From positions 806,001 to 870,000 of the forward strand of contig JAJOHG010000011.1 in the NCBI GenBank assembly GCA_021029095.1: DNA of 64,000 bases. The letters are read 5' to 3'. This stretch comes from Phellopilus nigrolimitatus (lineage: Eukaryota; Basidiomycota; Agaricomycetes; Hymenochaetales; Hymenochaetaceae). Position numbers and translations under genes: made by a program. Under the pieces are notes generated by a model, which ran no database searches, was not told the DNA's origin, and was given only the letters and a program-made list of their open reading frames with translations. This document shows, piece by piece, positions 30,620 to 42,095 of the stretch. Within the stretch, counting starts at the first letter, position 1; each line of letters begins with the position of its first letter.

Positions 30620-33209
30620 GCCGCGATTGCAGTTCGCGCGAATTTCTTTGCGCTCAAATATCCGAAGGATGTCGTTTTGTACGACTACCCAGTCGTGATT
30701 GCTCCCAATGTGGTCTCTGCGGCTGTTCATAAGCGCATATTCGAGCTCCTATAATCCACGCCGGAGGTTGCACCATACCTCCACGAGATAGCACACGACT
30801 GGACGCAGAGGCTGGTGTCGAGAAGCTGCCTTACTGCAGACTTCTCTGCGACAGTCTCAGAAGGACTTGAGAGGGTTTACACAGTCAAGGTCCTCGAGCC
30901 CAAGGAACTGATGGCTGCAGACTTGGATCGGTAGGCGTTCATATTCTCAACTAGATATGCGACTGATCCTACTTGAAAACAAAATGTCTCTAGATACCTG
31001 CAAGGCGAGGATGTGAACTATAATGCTCTTCCGATAATCTCTGCATTCAATCTCGTCACGACCGCGCACACGGGTGTGCCCGACAAGAAAGGTTACTTGT
31101 TTCCCCCTGCAGTTTTGGGCGAATCTCCGCTCGCTCTCAGTGCGGGTCTCGAAGCATGGAAGGTGTTCTTCGCAAGTATGCGCTCAGTGTACAAGAATCT
31201 CATGGTCAACATCAACGTCTTCATGGGCGCGTTTTACGTCCCGAATGCGCGCCTCAGCGATGCGATGGTCAAATATAAACAGACATTGTACGGGGCAAGC
31301 AACCCCCAGAACTTTTTACCGGCACGTGAGGTCGCGACGAAGCATCTAGACTACCACAGGAAGAGCGAAATCAAGGCTTCCGGAAGCCGATCGGCGAGGA
31401 AGACAGTCTTCCAGTGCGACGAACTGGGCGGGATGGTCAGCGTGGAACAGTACTTTCAACGAAGTAAGCACAACTGGCAAGTGTGACTAGCTGGATCTTA
31501 GATACTCATAGCAGTGTATAGATTTCAACATCTGCCTCCAACATGCGGGCGACTTTTTCGTTATCATGTGGGAAACAAAATGAAGGATATCTTTGTCCCC
31601 GCAGAACTCTGTGAGATTGAGCCGGGCCAGTCTTTCGCGGACATGCTCTCTGGGAGCGAGGCTGCGGAGATGACGAAGTACTCGACCAACCTTCTGTACA
31701 TCAATGCGAAGGCGATCACAGAGCAGGGAATCGGAATACTAGGTCTGCATCAGTGCGTGCCGCCCATACAGGGCTTCGCATTGAATTCTCCATCGACATG
31801 GCGTTCGGCCCTGCACGCCTACTCAGCCCACCCAAAGTCATATACTCGTCGGGCCCTCTCACCGTCGCCAACGGATCCTGGAATACCCGCGACGTGCGTT
31901 TACACCGGCCCGCGCCGCCACTCTCGTCCTTGTGGACGGCGCGAGGACTTCAGGTATCCCTTGGACTCGGTGCTGCGTGGTTTTGTGATACGGCTCCTGG
32001 CGACGTGCCGGGTGGGCGGGATGCAGGTCGACGACGCACTCCCACCGCTGCTCTTCGTGCGGCTCCCCCAAATGAACCCACGCGACCCGCTGCGTGCCGC
32101 AGCAATCGATGCGGTCGAGAATGATATTTAGACGCTCCCTGGGTGTCCGAATATCATGCTTGTTTTCGCATCTATTAGCGAGATCCGGGTCTGAAGAAAC
32201 TCTGCGACTCCAAGCTCGGGACAGCGACCGTCTGCATGCAAATGGCGAGTGCTAGAAAAGATAAAGTTTAAATACCTCTCGAGTATCGTGCTCAAAATCA
32301 ACACGAAGCTTGGCGGCGTCAACCACCAGCTCGACGCGAGCTCCGTGCGCCGGCTCAAAAACACAATGCTCGTCGGAATGGACTTGACGCACCCTGGTGT
32401 TGGTTGCGTAAAAGGGATGCCGTCGATTGCTGCTATTCGTAGCGAACTGCGATGAAAACTATCCCGCAAGTCTCGGCCTCCAAGAGCACGGAAAAGAGGC
32501 GAGCAATGTCTTTGATTTTTTATCATTCTATTCTGACAGTTTTGTTAAAAAGATGATTTCCGGGGTCAAGCAAATGATGATCGAGCGTCTGAATGAATAT
32601 TTGAAGCATATGAAGACCCTTCCTGAGCGTGTCGTCGTGTTCCGCGGCAGGGTCTCTAACGGCTAGTTCAAACACGTGCTCACTCACTCGCTCCCGGAGA
32701 TCAAAGCAGCGTTTTGCTCTTTCAAGAGCTACAGTCCAGAGCTCGCCATCGCGATCTGCAGAAAGCAGCACCGTACGCGTTTATACCCGACGAGGCTCGA
32801 GCAGGCGGGTAAGATCTCGAACACGAAGGCCGGGACGCTCGTCGACCGGGGCGTCACTGCGGTGTATAGCTTCGATTTCTTCCTGCAGGCGCACGTGGGG
32901 GAGCAAGGTACAGTGCACGTGCGACGCGCTACACGGTGATATTCGACGAGAATCGTTTCTCGGCGGACAACATCCAGCAGGGCGCGCACGACGCGAGCCA
33001 CCTGTGGGCGCCCGTGACGAAGAGCGGGCGTACGCGGCGGAACGAGCGCGCGGCTATTCCTGCACAATCTATATCTGTACGAGATCCTTCCGCCTCCCCC
33101 GGACAGCAGGGAGAGCGCCATGGACGAAGCGCAGATCCTGCGCAGGGCGAAAGAGCTGTGGGGCATGGGTGTCCATGAGAATCTTTGGGGCTCCATGTCC
33201 TACTTGTGA
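30620..33209 (+). pseudogene. Decayed Argonaute gene (N, L1, PAZ and PIWI regions)
   Basis: An Argonaute would bind small RNAs and cut complementary transcripts. Collinear blocks are visible: AIAVRANFFALKYPKDV (N domain, about 30625), GLEAWKVFFASMRSVYKNLM (L1, about 31150), DIFVPAELCEIEPGQSF (PAZ, about 31590), IVLKINTKLGGVNHQLDASS (about 32285) and MLVGMDLTHPG (first PIWI Asp, about 32370). Then come LPERVVVFRGRVSNG (about 32620), GTLVDRGVTAVYSFDFFLQA (about 32850) and AKELWGMGVHENLWGSMSYL (about 33150) to the end. The PIWI motif that is normally RDGVSEGQF reads RGRVSNG-stop-F, so its catalytic Asp is lost and a stop codon interrupts it. A stop follows FELL near 30753, and single-base shifts occur near 31780 and 33050. 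Upstream, 30334-30610 holds a Met/Leu-rich open stretch that is not clearly Argonaute. The left end abuts the inverted-repeat segment. Confidence 0.9.
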
Positions 33210-34066
33210 GTTGCGACAAAATGTGAAATAGAACTTGAATGAGAATGTGATTATGCGTTTCTGTGTATATTGAAATCTGATAGCGTTATATGAGACTGTC
33301 TACCTTTGTGTACAAATAGTTTTAGTGAATTAGAGATTGAAGATTAAATTCCAGTGTCATAGTTTGACACTCTTCCTGAGTCATCCTCGTTCCATTCTTC
33401 AAGCTGTTCAGTCCTACGGTCGCGGCTACTCAAGTTTGAATTGATTTAGTTCTGTGTTTCCTCCCCCTATGGTTTCCCTGTGTCCTCGGACTTCGATGGC
33501 GACCAGTGATTTCTGCTTGCTTATACACTCTTTGGTCGAGTCTATACCGAGAAAGCCTTCGTCTTGCTCAATACATTATCCAGTGAGTCCATATTTTCCT
33601 CGTTCCGTTTTCTCACATGTTTACGAATCAAGTCTGCTAGGTAACTGTCTCTTCTCGAGCGGAGCGATCTATAATGGAATGTAGATTCGCCGCTCGTCTC
33701 CGCGTTCGTTCGGTGCGAGTTCTCAATTCTCAATGCTCGGATTGCGAAACCGTTCGAAAACAAAAACTCGTCATTCTCATCTTTCTTTTGAGTTGCATTT
33801 GCCGCCTGAAACGCACTGAACGGTTGTGTCCTTTGGATCGTCTACGCTCGGCGATTTCGTTGAAGGTGAGTCATCGTTGAGCAGCTACCGGACAGGCGGA
33901 ACGGACGCCACACAACCACACAATCATATACCGATTATGTTTCAGCCACATCTCATCATTGGATACGCGCTCAATGTTACCTTTTCCTGCTCACTTACCT
34001 GCTCACAGCGAGAAATTGAGAAAATAAACTGTTATTTAATACTGGACGAGTCACTGGCTTGAATCA
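33210..34066. other. Intergenic region, no gene recognised
   Basis: About 850 bases of low coding potential between the Argonaute relic and the alpha/beta hydrolase. Only short open frames without recognisable content. Confidence 0.45.
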
Positions 34067-35361
34067 TCAAGACCTTATTCCGCCTGCAAAAGTTCTCAAG
34101 AATAAGTTGGCATCGTCCCAATGCAGCTGAACCAAAGGGGCTGAGTAAAACAACGTCCAGCGAGAAAAAAATACGAATCTAGCTTACAAAATGGTTTGCG
34201 CCTGCGACGGGGATGAACCTCAGTGGGCGAACCTTTAGGCCCTCTGCCTCCCACCTTTTGTAGTCTTTTTCGAGCTCCCAAATCCCCCACTGGACACTCC
34301 AGACCGACGCGAAGCCATACACGTTTCGCACTTTTATCTTAGGAAGCAGAGATTCAAGTCCAATTTCCGTGTCGGAATCAGTCTTGAAGTTTGACTGATG
34401 GTCTAGGAGAAGCGTCCCACAGGTCTGGTCGTACATGGTCTCCGCGCTCACGGAGTTCCAAAATGGTTGCTCGGAGCGGGCAGCAGGCGCAGCATCGACG
34501 CATGCGGTGAGCTCATCGGGTTTGAGAGTGTCTAGAGTGCATGGGCGCGCAGTCTCCCTCTCCGGCGTGAGGATCTGGAAGGCAGCCATGTTCCTGTCTT
34601 CATTCTGCGGGAGATCCTCAGGAGAGGCGGTTGCGTAAACAGGATGTGCGTAGTAGGATGACACCCATGTTCCAAACACGATTCCCCGCATGCGCTCAGG
34701 AATCGACGCGTCCGAGAGGGGATGATATGCACCCTCCGGAGAGGGATATCCTAAGCTACTGTAGCCGGTTTCTGCAAAAGGATAAAAGTCACCATTGAAA
34801 CTAGCCTTGAGACATGCTAACCGTATATGAAGAATGTCCTTAAGTAGGGCTCAATCGCGTCGACCACATCACTCGGATACGAATCTAGATGACGAAGGAA
34901 TGCCATTGCTGTCACGTTTCCCAAGGACCAACCCATCAGCGCAAGCCCACCCGCAGTTCCGTCGGGGCTGGCGCGAGGAATCTTCTTCTCCGAGATGACA
35001 TAGATAAGAAAACGCGCAATCTCGAGTCCGCGTGCTCGCAAGAAGTTTACATGAGCGTTCGCGTTCTTCCCATTGACGGCTTCGAGCTCGGTCTGAGAAA
35101 ATGGTGTTGAGCCGACGTAGTCTCGCCGATTGAGCGCGATGATGCGTAGATTGTATTTGTGCGCATCCGACACAAGTCTGGAGAAGTTCTCTACCAATGA
35201 CTTGTCAGCATATTATCGATATGACCAAGAATGGGATGCTCACGGGCATGATATGTGTGGCCGTGGATACACACGAGTGTAGTATACGTGTCGCTGGATG
35301 GAGCTCCTGAATCTATGTACGCGAACTTCGTCCCCGACTGATCTATCTGACCTGTCTGCAT
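34067..35361 (-). CDS. Alpha/beta hydrolase fold protein
   Basis: Hydrolase of unknown substrate, of a type common in agaricomycetes. The start at 35361 gives MQTGQIDQSGTKFAYIDSGA, a short N-terminal beta hairpin, then TTLVCIHGHTYHA (oxyanion region). After an intron come NLRIIALNRRDYVGSTPF and GLALMGWSLGNVTAMAF, whose GWSLG Ser is the nucleophile. After two more introns come RFIPVAGANHF and LHWDDANLFLRTFAGGIRS, ending with TGA at 34067-34069. All junctions are GT-AG and in frame. No signal peptide, so probably intracellular. A 3' relic of a close paralogue lies at 44978-45318. The catalytic His is probably that of GANHF or LHWDD. Confidence 0.85.
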
Positions 35362-35836
35362 TGTAAGTGACGAATGAGATCACTGAAATACCAGTAATCG
35401 GGAATTGGTCGGGAGTGTAGGCTGGATAGGCCCCGTATTTAAAGCGCGGGAGTATCCCGTGATAAACTAATCTGGCTAAAATATGTATGAACTTTCTCAT
35501 GTGACCAAACCAGTAGTCGTCAGATGATGTTGAAAACATCTAGATTAAATAATGAGTGGCTTGTTCAAGTAGCTTGCCGATTGCTTGAGTGCTCGAGAGC
35601 GCCATACGTGAAGCGTCTCCACGAAGTGTATTGTTGACAATTTGTTGTCAAACAACACACTGCGCGCATCGTATACGTAATTATTGCGGAGAACAAACTT
35701 TTATTCTCAACGCCGCAGCCGCAGACGAGTCCCTCCTCACGCTGCACTCTCAACGACGCCCACAGCTCGCTAAAATCTCGAGCACTTTTATCATAACGGC
35801 ATTCCCTCCAACTCCGGACCATTACTGTCAAATAGC

Positions 35837-37489
35837 TTGGAGATATCTAACACAATGTCTTCTCCTAATGCTAATAACAGGCGCGAAGTTCGTTTACGCT
35901 CTGGAAACATCAAAAGACGCACCGATCAGAATCAGTCGGCGTCGCCGACGCATCCCCCAAACAGCTCATGGACGAAATTTTCTCATTTCACAGAGCTTCT
36001 CAGCCTTGTCTTCATTTTCTGCCTTCCCAGTCGTCCATCTCCTCGACCCACACTTGAATCTGCCCCATTGCTTCTCATCCAGGTTTGTAAACGCTGGCGC
36101 GACGTTGCTCTATCGACACCGCGATTATGGGCAAGCCTTGAATTGAAGGCCGAGCACTCTAAGCTAAAAAGCGAGGCGATAGAGCAGTGCCACTCGGTAC
36201 TGAGGCTCTGGACGCGCAGATCAGGTGCCGTTCCATTATCTTTGGTCATCATGTTACCAGTGCATGCGGATGATGACAAGGCTCTTGTGGCTCTGAGAGA
36301 CTTGGTTTCTACCAGCCTTGCGCATTGCAGGCGTTGGTCTCTTATCGCTCTCCACATGGAATCACGTTGCATTGGACAGGTATACCGCGTTCTTGGTTCC
36401 CAAACTCCTCTTCTAAAATCCCTGTCTCTCATAACAATATCAAGACCATCGGAGCCTGTATCCAAAACAATTTTTTTGGACCTTACTGAGGCAAAGCAGT
36501 TGCAGAATTTGATCTTCAGAGACCGTACCGAAATACGTACCAGAATACCGACCTATAATGGAAACATTATCTTGAAGAGTTTCCCAGATTCATTGCAATC
36601 AGCCGAATTTCGCAACCTCAAAATCTCCATTTCCACTTTATCTGTCCCCTCGACACTACGCATACTTGATATCTGTGGTGCTTTTACCGCAGTTGATTTC
36701 TTATCACTCTCTTCCAGATTTCCTCGTCTCGAAAACCTTCAGCTTGAAATTCAAAATCCTGTTTATGACGGAAGCTACATGCTCGAAGAGTTGAAGAATC
36801 ACAACGTCGGATTAGTTCGACTGCCTTATGTCCACACATTCATTCTGATATTTGGCATACCGTATTCTTGCCATGACAGCACAAGCATGTTGGAACATCT
36901 TTCACTTCCCTCCATTTCACACTTTTCTGTGTACTCATACCGTATAGGATTTCATAATCTGCAGGATCGTCTTTCTACAGATTCGCTCGGGACATTCCTT
37001 CTTCGCTCTCATGCCGCGCTGAAACAGCTGTTGCTCGATATGCCTTTCTCGGAGGCAGAGCTCGTAACTCTTCTTCAAAATTTGCCAACACTTGAAGAGC
37101 TATGTTTGGTCTCACGTAGAGTGGACATGTATCCAGAGCTAACAGATCGTACCCTGGCCGCACTAACCTTGAGTGGTGATTCGGTTTACGATCCTGTCTG
37201 GCCAAATCCCACATATCCTTTCTTAGGGCTGTGCCCGATTCTAAGAAAGTTCTCGGTATTGGAAATTTCGAGAGAGCCGGGAACGAATTTCTCAAGCCTT
37301 GGTGTCATCGCCATGGTGCTTTCACGCTGTGAGCCGCGCACAATAAATGGCCCGGTCCAGAGTGCTTTGACGGATTGCAAGCTACCATTGAAATCAGATG
37401 ACAAGCAGCAAGTGATCTCAGATACACGAATTCAAAGGTGTATAAGCGAGAATCTCCGTCTGAGGTACCTCCTCGCAGTGATTCTTTGA
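35837..37489 (+). CDS. F-box and LRR-like protein, single exon
   Basis: Typical basidiomycete F-box protein, a possible SCF ubiquitin ligase adaptor. The single open frame of 550 codons needs no intron. The F-box is near residues 50-105 (TELLSLVFIFCLPSRPSPRP, then LLLIQVCKRWRDVALSTPRL WASLEL). The rest contains irregular leucine-rich repeats: TPLLKSLSLITISRPSEP, RFPRLENLQLEIQ, AALKQLLLDMPFSEAELVTL and NLPTLEELCLVSRRVDM. The second Met (35855, MSSPNANN) may be the true start. Target unknown; such genes are numerous and fast-evolving in these fungi. Confidence 0.85.
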   Translation: MEISNTMSSPNANNRREVRLRSGNIKRRTDQNQSASPTHPPNSSWTKFSHFTELLSLVFIFCLPSRPSPRPTLESAPLLLIQVCKRWRDVALSTPRLWASLELKAEHSKLKSEAIEQCHSVLRLWTRRSGAVPLSLVIMLPVHADDDKALVALRDLVSTSLAHCRRWSLIALHMESRCIGQVYRVLGSQTPLLKSLSLITISRPSEPVSKTIFLDLTEAKQLQNLIFRDRTEIRTRIPTYNGNIILKSFPDSLQSAEFRNLKISISTLSVPSTLRILDICGAFTAVDFLSLSSRFPRLENLQLEIQNPVYDGSYMLEELKNHNVGLVRLPYVHTFILIFGIPYSCHDSTSMLEHLSLPSISHFSVYSYRIGFHNLQDRLSTDSLGTFLLRSHAALKQLLLDMPFSEAELVTLLQNLPTLEELCLVSRRVDMYPELTDRTLAALTLSGDSVYDPVWPNPTYPFLGLCPILRKFSVLEISREPGTNFSSLGVIAMVLSRCEPRTINGPVQSALTDCKLPLKSDDKQQVISDTRIQRCISENLRLRYLLAVIL

Positions 37490-38042
37490 CTTATACTGAG
37501 CTAACCTTAAGCTCATTTGTTTTCGCAGTATAACGGTTATTTAAAATGCTGAATGCCGTTTGACGTCGATAGTCTGTTGGGATGTGACAAGGTGCCTTTG
37601 CCAATACTTGTCTGCTCGATCTCGTGCTGATTTGTGTAATAGACTTTGATCCGCTAGCCTGAAAAGCTCAAGTGATACAATGTTTTCTCCACTCCTCAGT
37701 CTTTTATGAATACGGTGAAGGCATCGTTCCGTGACTTTTCCTCCGAGATATCGCACTTTGGACTGTCTTTGGTTCGATTGCATATGGCGAGGTCAGTGTC
37801 GCATACCTTTCATTTGAAATTACCTCTTCTAAGTCATGACCACTGAACTTGACAACAGCATACGTTATCTATAATGACGGAATGAAAGAACATAGCTCGA
37901 GTCCTGGCCCTGGGACATGATCTTTGGGTTATCATCCTGTCCTTCATGTATTCCAAAAAAGTTCCAAATACAACATTGTAACCATGGTTTATCATTGTTA
38001 ATGCTACTCAAGAAAACAATATGTAAAGGAAGCCAAAAACAT
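37490..38042. other. Intergenic region, no gene recognised
   Basis: About 550 bases between the F-box gene and the tRNA. Short AT-rich open frames only. Confidence 0.45.
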
Positions 38043-38147
38043 TGCTCCAAGCAAGGGTCGAACTTGCGACTTCCAGATCACTCTTCTATGTAGAAGATCA
38101 TCCCTGATGTATGAGACTGACACTCTAACCAACTGAGTTATTGAAGC
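38043..38147 (-). tRNA. tRNA-Met (elongator, anticodon CAT) with intron
   Basis: On the minus strand the acceptor stem GCTTCAA (38147-38141) pairs with TTGGAGC (38050-38044), with discriminator A at 38043. The D arm is ACTC-AGTTGGTTA-GAGT. The anticodon loop is CTCATA, then an intron of about 31 nt after position 37, then ATCTGG. The T arm is GCAAG-TTCGACC-CTTGC. The mature part closely resembles fungal elongator tRNA-Met. The last base A is encoded; CCA is not, as expected in eukaryotes. Confidence 0.9.
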
Positions 38148-38210
38148 CATACTCACCCATAGAATTAGAAAGTAGATGTGATTAACTTTTGCACTTTGTA
38201 TTTGCCAATC

Positions 38211-38241
38211 GTATGACATTATTTATCGTTGGAAAATCGAA
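38211..38241 (+). repeat. 31-bp repeat, copy 2 of 2
   Basis: Identical to 25758-25788 and in the same orientation. It begins 63 bases beyond the 5' end of the tRNA-Met gene. Followed by a GTGGTTT array and chimeric host-gene fragments, as in copy 1. Confidence 0.8.
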
Positions 38242-38373
38242 CTTTCTAAACAAAGTGCTTACTCTCTAGTTTGCATAGCCGAAAGTCGTAGGTTCAACTC
38301 TCGGTTAACCAAGTGTCAATTACTTACTTTGTACATCTTACCAAATTCAATCAACTTCACGCGGCACACTGAT

Positions 38374-38460
38374 GTGGTTCGTCTACGATACACTGTGGTT
38401 TTTCTGTAACTCTGTGGTTTTGAGAGAATTCTGTTGTGGTTTCATGGCTTGCTGTGGTTT
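38374..38460 (+). repeat. GTGGTTT-rich array, copy 2
   Basis: Five GTGGTT(T/C) units within about 90 bases, placed between the 31-bp repeat and the PAK/dynein chimera, mirroring the arrangement at 25997-26079. Confidence 0.75.
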
Positions 38461-38539
38461 CTTCTGTGGCTTCGCCCTCTTTACCGGTTCCTTCACAAGA
38501 TGTCTATGATGTGTCATCGAATTGGACTCTGTGTTTTAG

Positions 38540-39419
38540 GTCACAACAGGCTCGCTTCAAACTCGGGCTCGGGCAAGAAGGGCACTTCATGGGCTTCATG
38601 AGCAGCGCGAAGAAGCCGGATATCAGCACGCCGTACGACCCCATGCACCTGACGCACGCGAGCACGGGCGAATTACCGGCCTGCCGCACGAGTGGCAGCT
38701 GCTGCTGCATGACTCGGACCGAACAGGAGAACCACGCCAGACCCCGCCGCGGGAACCACGAGCGCCGACCACGCCCCGACATGATGACTGTCAAGCCGTC
38801 AGCGGGCCCGCTGCCGCTGGTGTCGCCCCCCACGAACGGCGCCCTCCCGCCCGCCGACGGGCCCGCGCCACCCACACTAGCCGCGCCCGCGTCGACGTTC
38901 GACGCCGCGTCATGCGCAGCTACTTCCTGCTACTGCCGACCGCGCTCGGGGCGCGCCGCCGGACGAGCTCAGCGCGCAGCTCTTCGACGCCGACTTCGCC
39001 GAGCGCGTCGCGCGCTTCGCGGCCGAGGACGGCGGCCCGCTCTACGTCGTCAAGATGAAAGATGAGGTTGAAGGTGCGCGGCGCCCCGCTTTTTCCTTTC
39101 GTTGCACACTCTCGCGCACGGGCCGGCGGACGCTGACTGCTTTTCGTTTTTTTGCCCTTTTCGTTTTTGCCCCCTTTTTTTGTTCTTCGTTTTCGGCGCG
39201 CGCATAGTCGACGCGCGGCCGACACACAACTACCGCATCACCGCGTCGCCGATGTACTCGCCGGCGCACGTCACGACCATCGCGCTCGTCAAGCGCGGCG
39301 TGGCGCTCGACATGCTCGTGCCGCTCGCGCAGCAGCAGCATTTCATCAACCTGTTCAGCGGCGACGAGACGCCCTACGAGAGACTGCAGTCGCTGGCGAG
39401 CGGGGCCGTGAAGTGTTGA
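38540..39419 (+). pseudogene. Chimeric relic: PAK/Cla4 kinase CRIB region joined to dynein heavy chain N-terminal region
   Basis: From about 38580 the frame reads HFMGFMSSAKKPDISTPYDP then MHLTHASTGE, the CRIB (Cdc42-binding) motif of Ste20/Cla4 kinases. A one-base loss near 38673 shifts to TGLPHEWQLLLHDSDRTGE, the expected continuation. A Pro/Ala/Arg-rich stretch follows. From about 38962 another source reads DELSAQLFDADFAERVARF then EDGGPLYVVKMKDEVE. A GT-AG intron of about 130 bases follows, then NYRITASPMYSPAHVTTIAL, VKRGVALDMLVPL, INLFSGDETPYERLQSL and a stop at 39417-39419. The second block matches the N-terminal region of cytoplasmic dynein heavy chain as I know it. The kept intron shows DNA-level copying. 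The CRIB part is confident; the dynein assignment somewhat less so. Confidence 0.75.
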
Positions 39420-40710
39420 ACGTCGGCAACCCTAGAAACCGGCTCAAGAACGCCCGATGTCCACACACTAGCGAATGAGATCTGTAAATCAGGTTGTTGC
39501 GCATAGCTTCACCATTTAGCTTGCGTTATAAATAGCAGTCAACAAGACTTTTTAACAGGAGAGGATGTACGAATACCACCGGAATCCAGACGATCAAATT
39601 GGGCATTGTGGCATACAAGTATATACTTCCCCAGTTGCGTGATTCAGAAAAGAATGTAAGGTGGTTTCAGACAGGTTCAGGATGTGAGATTACTGGATAT
39701 GAAAAAATTGGCACATCGCATCATCAAATAATCATGCCGGGATCCTCCCTGTACTGAAGCGCGATTGACATTAGAATAATTGAAGAAACGCGGCGTTCGT
39801 CTCTGTGCACCGCAGTCTAATTTTGTTTTCCAGACACGCGCATTCCTCTAACCGTGATTCGAGGAAACAGGAAGACCGGGCTTACAAGGCCTCCTAGTTG
39901 ATGCCGCTAACGTATATACAGATGCTTTAAGCTTCAGGAAGTGTCTTCCTGCCAGATGACCATGGCGAGGTCGACGATAACGCGATGGCATGTGGCTGGC
40001 ACACGAAGTGAAAAGAGATTTGGGCTACCTTTGCTAGCTTATCCACTTTGATTGTGCGTCTTGGAGCTGAAAATTCTTCATGTGTGAAACGGGTTGAATT
40101 TTCCGAGAAGGACATTTACCATAGCTCATTCTCTGACGATATAGGCATTTATGTTCATTTTTCCGAGAAAATGGGTTTATTTCCATTCGAGCCTCAATCC
40201 AATGATTCAAGAAAGGCTTGAAGACTCGGACGTTATGTGATTGCACTATAAGACTTTCCCAACGAGAACAGTGATTAAATAATGAATGTGTGGCCTATGC
40301 TCACCTAACACAGTACAGAACATCCAATCTAAAGTCCTTGCAAGAAAGAGGGAAACATCGCGATTGAGCTCGTCTCGTATTAAGGCCCCGATAGAAAAGC
40401 CGGACTAACGTTTGATCGAACAAAGAGGAAGAACTGCCATGCTGTCTGCAAAACCACCTCGACTACTCGTCGGAGCTCAGACTTGCCGTGACACAGCTAG
40501 CTTTGACAACCTTCGTGATAATTTGCTAATCCCAAGATAGAACTTGTGTACATGCACAGGTAATCATACAGAGAACAACTGATAACCAGAGACGAAAGAA
40601 AAACCATTATTTTCAGGCATTCGAGCCGCTTTTCCGAAGCAAATTTCTCGGACGCTAAACATTTTGTAATCAGCATTTGGCGGCAGAGTTACAAACCCGA
40701 TAGCAAATGC
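39420..40710. other. Intergenic region, no gene recognised
   Basis: About 1.3 kb with only short open frames on both strands. No RNA gene, transposase or terminal repeats seen. It may include the outer end of the gene-fragment element, which I could not define. Confidence 0.45.
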
Positions 40711-41850
40711 TTACGCTGGATAGTGAAGATGGCCTGCATGAAAAACCTTAGCATAGAGCCTTGCCTTTAAATCAGGAAAAGATCGATCTACCCACCTTAC
40801 ATTCTTTTCATCTGGTAAGTCTGGTATTTCAGCGGGAGCACCCGTCCTCGGAGACGCGTTTTCACGACCATCGTTGAATATGCTTCGTCTTCCCCAGATC
40901 AAGAATCTGATGAGCCTTGCAAGAGTGAACACCGGCCCCACAAGTAGAATCAATGCGGAAATCTGTCCAAATGTCCAAGAGCTGTCTTCCGCGCGAGAGA
41001 CACCTGTAACGTTGCGGATCAAGAGCGCCTCAATGGACCAGATACTCAGTGCCAGCATTACTACGTTGAAAACCGTCACTAAGATAAGTGCACGGGTCCG
41101 CGAAGGAATGTAAGTGCTGATGGATGTGATTTGGGGAGCGAAAAGGGCGTAAAGTTTGTCCAAGCGTATGATTGCTCCCCGGCGCGCCGGAAGGATCGCA
41201 TTCAGGATGGCGGCAAATGAAGCGATGACAAACATGAAACCCCAGATGGAAACTGTATGTAGATAAAATGAGAATACGTTGGTCTGTGTAAGAGCAGGCG
41301 CCACTTACAGAGGGCTATGATGAAAAACCGCATCCCTCCTAAGGGAGGCACGGACTTTCCTAGAACAACGAGCTGCATACTACTATTGAGCTCCGGACAG
41401 GCGCCGAACGACGGCGCAGTCGACCATATCCATAGGCCGAATCTGTCTAGACGAGTCAGGTGCACACATATAGCCCCTAGGAAGTTAATTTACTTACCCG
41501 ACAAACACGAATCCATGAAGATGTGTCGCGAGTAAAATCTCCGATGGCATATACTCCTCACGCCAGTGCCAGAAAATGTACACCCACGACATCGCGAAAA
41601 TTGGGAATGCGAGCCATGACACGACGATGACATGAAATAGCGTCAAATTCTCTCGTTGCGCAATGGCGGCAAGCTGGAGACCCAGAGAAGTGACCAGAAG
41701 GGTCCACCACGAGTCGAACGAACTGCCACCGGGCGAAAGCGCTATGGTGAAGATGGCCATGAGGAGCTGCGCGTACGTTGCGACGCGGGTGCCTATCCCT
41801 TCGATGTCAGGCCTCCCTGGTAAAGTATTGTTTTGACAAGGCGAGGACAT
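40711..41850 (-). CDS. Multi-pass membrane protein of unknown function
   Basis: Not assignable to a named family. Three exons: 41850 to about 41508 (MSSPCQNNTLPGRPDIEGIG...), about 41447-41310 (FGLWIWSTAPSFGACPEL ...), and about 41253-40711. Junctions are GT-AG and keep frame. Hydrophobic segments include ATYAQLLMAIFTIAL, WWTLLVTSLGLQLAAIA, FHVIVVSWLAFPIFAMSWVY, MRFFIIAL plus FSIWGFMFVIASFAAILNA, ALILVTVFNVVMLALSIWS and FGQISALILLVGPVFTLA, so six or seven membrane spans. The C-terminal tail of about 60 residues is soluble and charged. Such proteins are common in agaricomycetes. Confidence 0.75.
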
Positions 41851-42095
41851 CGTGCTCGACGACGCCGGGGATGAGATGATAGGAGGAAGAGAAATCGTCC
41901 ATGATGGTTTTGGCTGGCCTGGATTCCAACAGGAGCTGTTCGGCGCTCATCAGGATAGCTGCGCCACTACATTGAAAGCCCGTCCGAGCGGAGTTTGATC
42001 CAATAAAGCCTGCTGGTTTCCTTTTCAGGCACTAATACAGTCTCTTGGCACGATGCAGTTTCACTTTCTCCGCATCGTTCGACGTCTAGCACACA

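Noticed and set aside
38255..38315. Possible second tRNA with a B-box-like GGTTCAACTC
   Set aside because: No matching acceptor or D arm could be folded, so at best a tRNA-derived fragment. Kept only as a hint that the 31-bp repeat element may be tRNA-related.
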